A stretch of DNA of 64,000 nt from Weissella viridescens (GTDB lineage: Bacteria > Bacillota > Bacilli > Lactobacillales > Lactobacillaceae): positions 288,294-352,293 of the forward strand of contig NZ_JQBM01000001.1 of NCBI RefSeq assembly GCF_001437355.1, written 5' to 3'. The notes under the pieces are model-generated. The model had not been told where the DNA came from. It saw only the letters and a list, made by a program, of their open reading frames with translations, and did no database searches. Each line of letters opens with the position of its first letter. The first letter of the stretch is position 1. Made by a program: the position numbers and the translations under genes. Below are positions 18,304 to 24,355 of the stretch, piece after piece.

Positions 18304-18330
18304 ATTTTTCTCCTCTTTTAAACCATATAA

Positions 18331-18365
18331 AAAGCCCACCAGTTAACTAACGCTAACTAATGGGC
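18331..18365 (-). terminator. Terminator or attenuator between the small membrane gene and the exporter leader
   Basis: On the minus strand GCCCATTAGTTA pairs (with G-U pairs) with TAACTGGTGGGC, followed by TTTTTATA. It ends the 18978-18381 unit, but lies only about 16 bases before the leader's ribosome site, so it may also regulate read-through into the exporter. Confidence 0.75.
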
Positions 18366-18380
18366 CCCATTTGAAATCAA

Positions 18381-18527
18381 TTACTTGAGAAGCAAGACGA
18401 AAGCATAAATAATCACAGCAACAACTGTCCATCCAATTAATGCTTGAATCTTTTCCTTCTTAGTCGTTCGTTCCATTGTCACAGTTAAGTGCCCATTTTT
18501 ACTTGTATAAGTTTTTGGTAACTTCAT
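18381..18527 (-). CDS. 48-residue single-span membrane peptide
   Basis: ATG at 18527, TAA at 18383-18381. The N-terminal half is basic and polar (MKLPKTYTSKNGHLTVTMER, then TTKKEKIQ); the C-terminal half is one hydrophobic segment (WTVVAVIIYAFVLLLK). It starts one base after the stop of the upstream HTH gene, whose end supplies AGGAG, so the two are coupled. I recognise no family. Could be a small regulator, a toxin-like peptide or a membrane partner of the HTH protein. Confidence 0.65.
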   Translation of the reverse strand: MKLPKTYTSKNGHLTVTMERTTKKEKIQALIGWTVVAVIIYAFVLLLK

Positions 18528-18528
18528 G

Positions 18529-18978
18529 TCATTGCTCCTTTTGTTTATCTTCTAATATTTCTTCATATGTTTTGCCCACATACTTTTCCAAAGCACTTGG
18601 CATCAAAATAAAATTACGACCAAATTTTCTCATTTCTTGCTCTGTAAAAAAGCTAGGGTGATCTTTATAGAATTTATAAAATGCTGATGGTACTCGATCA
18701 ACCATAGCCATCGCATCTTTATCGCTTAGTAAAGTTGGTTCATTTAAGTCGATTTCTCTAATCGGTTCATGATTAAAAAATTCATCTTGATTATCACCCG
18801 TAAGTTTTGACATCCCAAACCGAGTCACAATCCAGCAATTCCCAACTTTTCTAATTGAGCCTTCAGGAAATCGATTAGGATATTTTTTTAGAGTTTGACT
18901 AATGTAATTACGCGCTTTACCCCAAATTTGGCAGGCTTGTGTTCCCTCCATAATTTGGTTATCTGCTAAATTAAACAT
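18529..18978 (-). CDS. Helix-turn-helix protein with two related DNA-binding-like modules
   Basis: 149 residues. Residues about 10-55 (QACQIWGKARNYISQTLKKYP, FPEGSIRKVGNCWIVTRFGMSKL) match the small HTH type seen in LAB phage and plasmid proteins. Residues about 95-140 (FYKFYKDHPSFFTEQEMRKF, GRNFILMPSALEKYVGKTYEEI) look like a diverged second copy with the same spacing. Start chosen at the ATG at 18978 (GGTAGG upstream); a GTG one codon earlier is possible. Coupled to the 48-residue membrane peptide gene. Function unknown; regulation of its own unit is likely. Confidence 0.65.
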   Translation of the reverse strand: MFNLADNQIMEGTQACQIWGKARNYISQTLKKYPNRFPEGSIRKVGNCWIVTRFGMSKLTGDNQDEFFNHEPIREIDLNEPTLLSDKDAMAMVDRVPSAFYKFYKDHPSFFTEQEMRKFGRNFILMPSALEKYVGKTYEEILEDKQKEQ

Positions 18979-19087
18979 CACTATACCTACCCTAGACTTT
19001 ATTATCTTTAATATATACTATCGCAATTAATTAAGCAAGATATTCAATTACTTTTTAGAGTTCTAACATTCTGAATTTATACACACT

Positions 19088-19122
19088 AAAAAAGTCCCGC
19101 CAGAAATCTGGCGAGGCTTTAT
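19088..19122 (-). terminator. Terminator of the oxidoreductase operon
   Basis: Thirteen-base stem (CGCCAG/CTGGCG core, one mismatch) and T-run on the minus strand, just past the stop at 19129. Confidence 0.8.
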
Positions 19123-19128
19123 TTTATA

Positions 19129-20460
19129 TTACAATTTGCTAATTGAATCAAACGCGATGGCTGGGAAAATGTAAACCAAGCGTTCAAGTTGTGCAGGCGT
19201 GTAGCCAAATTCGATAGCTGGCAACAAGGCGTTGATTGAATCTTCGGCGCGTTCTGAAATTTCAGTTGCTCCGACGAGTTGCTTGTCCTTATTGAAGATG
19301 AGGGTCAACTTAGCATTCTTTTCATAATCAACGGCACGGTACCAGTCGCCAGAAAGGTCGTTCTCTTGAACGATGTACTTATCTGGATCAGCTTGAGCCT
19401 CTGCAACTGTTACACCAGCTTGGGCGATACGTGGCGTCGTAAAGACGTTTGTCGCGATGGCTGGGTAATCAATGGCTGCATCTGATTCACCTGCAAAGCG
19501 GTGCATCAAGTATTGTGATTCAAATTGTGCTGTTGGTGTCAACTTTGGTTGTTCCTTGTCGATAACGTCACCAGAAACATAGATGCTTGGTACTGTAGTT
19601 TGAAGATATTCATTAACCACAATTCCCTTAGGGCTGTGTTCAATTTCCAAATCTTCAAGACCAAGGTTCTCAACGTTAGCAACACGGCCAGTTGCATCCA
19701 AAACCCAATCAGTTGTGATGGTTTCATCTGACAACGCTACTTCGACTTGATGTCCTTGTTGTTCAAATGACTTGACTTCTTGGTTGCGAACGATGGTAAC
19801 ACCACGTGATTCAAGGTCTGCTAGTACTTCCTTCACATATGGTTGGTGGAAGCCACGCAAGGCTTCGCCATCGTGCAAAACAAGTGAAACATCTGAACCA
19901 GCTGCGTTGGCCATTGTGGCAAATTCAACCCCGATGTAACCACCACCAATGATAACCATGTGCTTTGGCATTTCATCTAAGGCCATGAATTCCTTTGAAT
20001 CGTGCCCCAATTCAGTTCCAGGAACATCCAACTGGTGTGGGCGCAATCCCGTAGCAATCACAATGTTTTCAGCAGTGATGGGTTCTCCATCAACGGCAAC
20101 GGTGTGTTCACCAATAATGGTTCCGTGACCAAAGTACATTTTGATCCCTGAAGCTTCCATACCACCCTTAAGCGCATCTGGAATAACATCAATCGCCGCT
20201 TGCTTATGGGCCTTGTTCTTTGCCCAATCAATCTTACCGTCTCCACTAACAATTCCGTCAGAGGCACGCAATGTGTGTTGTAATGCAACAGGTCCATCTA
20301 ACAAGATTTTTGCATTACATCCCCAGTTTGGACAAGTTCCCCCAACTTTATCCGCTTCAATGACGGCAACACGCTTTCCTTTAGCGGCTAATGGCATTGC
20401 ACCATCAAACGTTCCGTGTCCGCTTCCAATATATACAACATCATAATCAAATTCTGGCAT
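19129..20460 (-). CDS. Pyridine nucleotide-disulfide oxidoreductase (glutathione reductase-like)
   Basis: 443 residues. FAD site (YIGSGHGTFDGA), redox-active pair in GGTCPNWGCNAK (C-x4-C), NAD(P) site VIIGGGYIGVEFA and second FAD motif IYVSGDVID. The usual C-terminal active-site motif HPTxSE is absent; the end reads VYIFPAIAFDSISKL. It therefore belongs to the lactobacillar group of disulfide reductase-like enzymes whose substrate is uncertain. Second gene after the TetR regulator (23-base gap), so probably stress- or ligand-regulated by it. Confidence 0.85.
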   Translation of the reverse strand: MPEFDYDVVYIGSGHGTFDGAMPLAAKGKRVAVIEADKVGGTCPNWGCNAKILLDGPVALQHTLRASDGIVSGDGKIDWAKNKAHKQAAIDVIPDALKGGMEASGIKMYFGHGTIIGEHTVAVDGEPITAENIVIATGLRPHQLDVPGTELGHDSKEFMALDEMPKHMVIIGGGYIGVEFATMANAAGSDVSLVLHDGEALRGFHQPYVKEVLADLESRGVTIVRNQEVKSFEQQGHQVEVALSDETITTDWVLDATGRVANVENLGLEDLEIEHSPKGIVVNEYLQTTVPSIYVSGDVIDKEQPKLTPTAQFESQYLMHRFAGESDAAIDYPAIATNVFTTPRIAQAGVTVAEAQADPDKYIVQENDLSGDWYRAVDYEKNAKLTLIFNKDKQLVGATEISERAEDSINALLPAIEFGYTPAQLERLVYIFPAIAFDSISKL

Positions 20461-20483
20461 AATTAATCCCCCTATAGTGTGTG

Positions 20484-21059
20484 CTATGATTTAAAAATCG
20501 CCCGAGTTGCCATCGCAATGAGTTCATCAAGTTCGATTGTCTGCACCTTAACTTGGTGTTGCGCTCGTGCTTGATATAACCATTGTAATGGTTCCAATGC
20601 TTGTGCCACAATCAAATCGACATTATCAGTCATCAATTGCTTTTGCAAGTAGGCTCGTTTGATAACGGTTAACATTGCTGGCCCCAGAAGCGTTGTGTCT
20701 GTTTGCATCGCTTCTGGAAGATATTCAGGATTAGCTGCTAAAGCAGCCATGAAATTAAGTTCCTTAGGTGCTTGTGCAAAGTTTTGCGCATAACCACGCA
20801 TGACTTGCGCAAACTGTTCAGTCACTACCACATTTTCTGCTGGCATTGGTACACCATCAATTAATTGCTCACGCACAGATTGATACAAATGCCCCAGTAA
20901 ATCTGATTTATTTTCAAAATAAATATAGGCCGTCGCAACAGACACACCAGCGCGTTTGGCAAGTTTACTAATGCTTAATTGACTAATACCATTTTCTTGT
21001 ACTAAATCAAAAGCAGCTTGCTCAAGTGCTATTAACTTTTTTTCATCCCTTTTTCGCAT
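20484..21059 (-). CDS. TetR family regulator
   Basis: 191 residues. The HTH lies at about residues 10-55 (LSISKLAKRAGVSVATAYIYFENKSDLLGHLY), followed by an unassigned ligand domain. It precedes the oxidoreductase gene in an operon and probably represses it and itself. No ribosome site precedes ATG at 21059; instead a TATACT -10 box ends six bases before it, suggesting a leaderless message. No alternative in-frame start keeps the domain intact. Confidence 0.84.
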   Translation of the reverse strand: MRKRDEKKLIALEQAAFDLVQENGISQLSISKLAKRAGVSVATAYIYFENKSDLLGHLYQSVREQLIDGVPMPAENVVVTEQFAQVMRGYAQNFAQAPKELNFMAALAANPEYLPEAMQTDTTLLGPAMLTVIKRAYLQKQLMTDNVDLIVAQALEPLQWLYQARAQHQVKVQTIELDELIAMATRAIFKS

Positions 21060-21064
21060 CTTTT

Positions 21065-21092
21065 AGTATAGCCAACCTGCCTTTATTTTCAC
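21065..21092 (-). promoter_or_regulatory. Promoter of the TetR operon, leaderless geometry
   Basis: GTGAAA (21092-21087), 16-base spacer, TATACT (21070-21065); the start codon begins at 21059, so transcription should begin at or next to the A of ATG. Confidence 0.55.
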
Positions 21093-21180
21093 TTAACTCC
21101 GGCAGCGGGTTCTCCTTCATCTTTTTATCCGAATCCCTTTTTCCATTTTAACACACCGCTTACGCTTATTCTTGTTAATA

Positions 21181-21209
21181 AAAAAGACATTCGTCTTCAC
21201 GAATGTCTT
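21181..21209 (-). terminator. Terminator of the SMR exporter pair
   Basis: AAGACATTCGT pairs perfectly with ACGAATGTCTT around a four-base loop, then a T-run; overlaps the stop codon of the second SMR gene. Confidence 0.85.
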
Positions 21210-21525
21210 AAGCACCAGTTGTGAATTTCAAACCAACGGCACCAATAATAATTAAACTGATAAATAAAATACGTTTCCAATCATGCGACTCGTGATAAAA
21301 CAACATGCCCACAATTGTGCCCCCAGCTGCACCGATTCCAGTCCAAATAGCGTAACCAGTCCCCATTGGGATGGTCCGCAAAGCAAATCCTAAAAGACTC
21401 ACACTTAGAATCATAAAAGTCGCCATGAAAAAAATGAGGTATGAACGACGACGATTATATTCGTTCAAAGTGACCACACCGGCAACTTCCATGAAACCGG
21501 CTAAACATAAAATGATCCATGCCAT
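21208..21525 (-). CDS. SMR family transporter subunit, YkkD-like
   Basis: 105 residues, four membrane segments. The SMR glutamate is in AGFMEVAGVVTLNEY; PMGTGYAIWTGIGAAGG is the central signature. Closest in pattern to YkkD of Bacillus, which works as a heteromer with YkkC. Its start overlaps the stop of the upstream SMR gene (TAATG), so the two are coupled. Exports small cations, drugs or guanidinium-like compounds; no guanidine riboswitch is seen upstream. Confidence 0.85.
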   Translation of the reverse strand: MAWIILCLAGFMEVAGVVTLNEYNRRRSYLIFFMATFMILSVSLLGFALRTIPMGTGYAIWTGIGAAGGTIVGMLFYHESHDWKRILFISLIIIGAVGLKFTTGA

Positions 21526-21860
21526 TATTCCGTCTCCTCCTCAACTAGTTTCAACCCGATAACCCCAACCAGTAGGATGACCAAGAACAATAATTGACTC
21601 GCTGAAAGTGCATCACCAAAGACCAGCCAACCAATCAAAACAGTCGCCGCTGATCCCAATCCCACAAAGACCGCATACGTCGTTCCAACAGGCAGCCTAC
21701 GACTTGCCACCAAGTACAACCCGAAAGACGTTAGTAGCGAAATAATCGTTAAGAGCCACTCTACGGGCGTGTGAGCGTATTTAATCCCAACAACCCAGCC
21801 ACTTTCGAAAATAATGGCAACTAAAATTGTCATCCACGGATTTTTAAGTAATAATTTCAT
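21525..21860 (-). CDS. SMR family transporter subunit, YkkC-like
   Basis: 111 residues, four membrane segments. Glu in IIFESGWVVGIKYA, then PVGTTYAVFVGLGSAATV and an acidic tail EEETE as in YkkC. First gene of the pair; GGAGG lies eight bases before ATG. Expected to form an asymmetric heterodimer with the downstream subunit in the cytoplasmic membrane. Confidence 0.85.
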   Translation of the reverse strand: MKLLLKNPWMTILVAIIFESGWVVGIKYAHTPVEWLLTIISLLTSFGLYLVASRRLPVGTTYAVFVGLGSAATVLIGWLVFGDALSASQLLFLVILLVGVIGLKLVEEETE

Positions 21861-21904
21861 CCATCAACCCTCCTTTAAAACGTTTTATAACTACGACTAT
21901 GTAT

Positions 21905-21938
21905 AAAAAGAGCACCCACAAAAGTGGATGCTCTTTTT
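21905..21938 (-). terminator. Terminator after rpsN
   Basis: AAAAAGAGCA...TGCTCTTTTT with an inner CCAC/GTGG stem; lies just past the rpsN stop at 21962 and before the SMR gene start. Confidence 0.85.
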
Positions 21939-21961
21939 AAAGACTTAAAGTAATCTGCCGA

Positions 21962-22231
21962 TTACCAAGAAGCCTTCTTAACACCAGGGATTTGACCCTT
22001 GTGTGCCAACTGACGGAAGTTCAAACGTGACATTCCAAATTCACGCATGTAAGCGTGTGGACGTCCGTCGATACGATCACGGTTGTGGGCACGAACTGGT
22101 GAAGCGTTACGAGGCAACTTTGACAAACCTTCGTAATCACCCGCAGCCTTCAAAGCAGCGCGCTTTTCAGCGTACTTTTCGATGGTTGCTTCAATCTTCT
22201 TTTCTTTAGCGATCTTTGACTTTTTAGCCAT
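21962..22231 (-). CDS. rpsN: 30S ribosomal protein S14, zinc-independent form
   Basis: 89 residues, the longer S14 type. No CxxC pairs are present, so this is the C-minus form that does not bind zinc. [36 protein letters not shown] is the conserved rRNA-binding end. Preceded by AGGAGG and rpmG two bases upstream. In Bacillus the C-minus paralogue replaces the zinc form under zinc starvation; here it may be either the sole or the alternative copy. Confidence 0.95.
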   Translation of the reverse strand: MAKKSKIAKEKKIEATIEKYAEKRAALKAAGDYEGLSKLPRNASPVRAHNRDRIDGRPHAYMREFGMSRLNFRQLAHKGQIPGVKKASW

Positions 22232-22233
22232 GA

Positions 22234-22383
22234 TTACTTGACCTCCTTGAACACTGTAACACGACGCAACTTTGGAGAATACTTCTTAAGCTCCAAACGA
22301 TCCGGTGTGTTACGACGGTTCTTAGAAGTTAAATAGATACGTTCGCCAGTCTCTGCTGACTCTAATAAAATGTTAATGCGCAT
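22234..22383 (-). CDS. rpmG: 50S ribosomal protein L33, zinc-independent form
   Basis: 49 residues ([20 protein letters not shown], then [20 protein letters not shown]). The zinc-binding cysteines of the C-plus form are missing. The start at 22383 is chosen because GAAGGAG lies eight bases upstream; the frame is open further but unlike L33. Cotranscribed with rpsN from a strong promoter at 22509-22537 with a 120-base leader. Confidence 0.95.
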   Translation of the reverse strand: MRINILLESAETGERIYLTSKNRRNTPDRLELKKYSPKLRRVTVFKEVK

Positions 22384-22502
22384 TAACATAACTCCTTCGA
22401 ATGTATTTTGTGAGATGCCTCTCACCTACCGATTGAACGACAGGTATGGCTGCATGGGCCAAACCCCAAGCTTGCGCCGTTACAATAGCTAGTAAATTAC
22501 AA
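22384..22502 (-). other. Structured-looking 5' leader of rpmG-rpsN
   Basis: About 120 untranslated bases between the promoter and rpmG. It contains a perfect six-base stem (GTGAGA/TCTCAC around GGCA, 22410-22425) and a TGGG/CCCA hairpin near 22455. It may be an autogenous ribosomal protein leader. I do not recognise a named RNA class. Confidence 0.35.
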
Positions 22503-22508
22503 AAGATA

Positions 22509-22537
22509 ACTATACAGAATATTTAAGAATTTATCAA
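22509..22537 (-). promoter_or_regulatory. Promoter of rpmG-rpsN
   Basis: TTGATA (22537-22532), 17-base spacer, TATAGT (22514-22509): near-consensus sigma-A promoter. Confidence 0.75.
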
Positions 22538-22557
22538 GTCTTTTGCAACAAAAATAA

Positions 22558-23484
22558 TTATTTATCGAAATATCCATGACGCCAGAACCAAATCGTTGCA
22601 ATCAACATAAGGACCAGCGTGATAATAATCGTAATCAGCCAACTATTCTGATGTAAGGCGAAAGGCAAGTATTTCACATTTTGACCATAAAAACCAGTAA
22701 TAATCGTTGGAATTGTCAAAACAACTGAATAAACGGTCAAAATTTGCATAATCCAATTCAAATTTCGATCATTCCGTGATGAGTACGAATCGGCAATATT
22801 GCCAACCACTGAACTAAGCAAGTCAGCCATTTTATGTGCTTGTTGCGCTTCAATATCAATTCGATTTTTTAGAAATTCGGTTTGAGAATCTGGTTTATAG
22901 GCTTTAAATTGACTTGTCAAATTATCAATCACATCTTCATTATCTTCAATTGATGAATCGATATATAGCAAGGCATTCGTCACCGTCCAGATACTATCTA
23001 GGTCACCGCCAAAACCACTGGTTTTACGATAAAATTGATTTTGGAACTTACGTCGCAACACATCTAACTTGTTCAAAGCCGCTTCATAGTCACCATAGAT
23101 AACCAAAATGGCGGTAAACAAAAGTTCGATTGGGGTTGTTGCTTTCGCACTGCTAGTTAACTTAGTTGCAATGTGATCAGCCAAAAAATTCATTGATGAG
23201 CGTGTAAACATCAACACGCGATGCTCTTTCATTTGAACCAAAAAAGCCACTGATTCAGTGTGATATGCACCTTGAGATGGGACATCATTATCTGCCACAA
23301 CGGCGTCAATAAAGAGCGTTAAAATTTCATCGTTCTTCGAGTAGTGCCAACGGGCAGCCTCATTTTCGTCATTCACGTCATTAATAAATGATTTGGGAAT
23401 ATCCAATTGCTTAACTTCATCATCTTCTAAATCATCAGCATGATAAAAGGTGGCTTGGCTACCCGCAAATAATTGCTTTAACAT
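22558..23484 (-). CDS. CorA-family divalent cation transporter
   Basis: 308 residues: cytoplasmic N-terminal two-thirds with a long helix (IDIEAQQAHKMADLLSSVVGN) and two C-terminal membrane segments ending in a short basic tail (FWRHGYFDK), the CorA layout. The selectivity motif at the first membrane segment reads TGFYGQNVKYLPF, so GMN is GQN here. Likely magnesium or related cation transport; the altered motif makes the ion less certain. Monocistronic. Confidence 0.82.
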   Translation of the reverse strand: MLKQLFAGSQATFYHADDLEDDEVKQLDIPKSFINDVNDENEAARWHYSKNDEILTLFIDAVVADNDVPSQGAYHTESVAFLVQMKEHRVLMFTRSSMNFLADHIATKLTSSAKATTPIELLFTAILVIYGDYEAALNKLDVLRRKFQNQFYRKTSGFGGDLDSIWTVTNALLYIDSSIEDNEDVIDNLTSQFKAYKPDSQTEFLKNRIDIEAQQAHKMADLLSSVVGNIADSYSSRNDRNLNWIMQILTVYSVVLTIPTIITGFYGQNVKYLPFALHQNSWLITIIITLVLMLIATIWFWRHGYFDK

Positions 23485-23594
23485 AGTTTAATTCGTTCCT
23501 TTTATTCACTGTGATGCGCAATAAAATACCACATCCAGACCATTTTAAGTTTAACTATTAGTATACCACGTCCATACTATTTAATTTAGTCTAT

Positions 23595-23622
23595 AAAAAA
23601 ACTACCTCGATTTGAGGTAGTT
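23595..23622 (-). terminator. Terminator after the DUF998 gene
   Basis: AACTACCTC/GAGGTAGTT stem with a five-base loop and T-run on the minus strand. Confidence 0.8.
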
Positions 23623-23626
23623 AGTG

Positions 23627-24265
23627 TTAAATAGCTTGGCGCATAAAGTACCAGCTACTGAAACCTAATCCTAACGCAAGTGAATCGGTAGCTAAGATAT
23701 CAAAAAAACCACGGAGTGGCCAATTCAATAGTTGCATGCCAAATTCCAGTACGCTAAAGATCACGAAAAGTAAGGCCAAAACGGTTAAGACGTTGCTCAA
23801 ACTCCACCAATTTAACTTTTGGATTTGCTTGGCATAATAAAGCATTGCCGCAGCTAACCCGACAATAATGACTGCCATTACAATGTTTTTAGCTGGGAAA
23901 TTTTCTGGTACAACGTAGTTGACCATGGTGAAATTAGGCCAAACATTATTCACAAGCACCCACATGATAAAACTGAATAACATTGCCAAACTACCTTGAG
24001 CCATCCTACGTTCATGCTGAAATTGGTGATACGACCAAATCGCTGCTAAAGCAATTGCAATCATGATTCCTGCCACCACCTGGGCGATTAAGAAACCCAC
24101 CCGGTGTGGCGCGTCTTGAGCCGCTAATATTGCAATTGGGTGAGCTAAAGGTTGGTATGCAGGCCAAACGAGTACGCCGACAATACTTTCCAAGAAGTAC
24201 GTCAACGCGCCAACTACCCCAAGTCCGAAATATATTTTATGTTGCCACCATTGTTGCTGTTGCAT
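23627..24265 (-). CDS. DUF998-type integral membrane protein
   Basis: 212 residues, six predicted membrane segments with the pattern of DUF998 proteins (N-terminal span, HPIAILAAQDAPHRVGF after the first, paired later spans). Function of the family is not established. Single gene with own terminator. Confidence 0.6.
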   Translation of the reverse strand: MQQQQWWQHKIYFGLGVVGALTYFLESIVGVLVWPAYQPLAHPIAILAAQDAPHRVGFLIAQVVAGIMIAIALAAIWSYHQFQHERRMAQGSLAMLFSFIMWVLVNNVWPNFTMVNYVVPENFPAKNIVMAVIIVGLAAAMLYYAKQIQKLNWWSLSNVLTVLALLFVIFSVLEFGMQLLNWPLRGFFDILATDSLALGLGFSSWYFMRQAI

Positions 24266-24323
24266 GATGCACCTCGTCTCATCTATTTATTCTTAACCAA
24301 TTCTATCATATTTCAACCAAATC

Positions 24324-24353
24324 AAAAAAAGACGGTCAGTAACCGTCTTTTTT
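24324..24353 (-). terminator. Terminator of pycA
   Basis: GACGGT/ACCGTC core extended by A/T pairs; directly after the pycA stop at 24356. Confidence 0.85.
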
Positions 24354-24355
24354 GA

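Noticed and set aside
21861-21960. Guanidine riboswitch before the YkkCD-like pair
   Set aside because: The space holds only the rpsN terminator and a ribosome site; no ykkC aptamer motifs.
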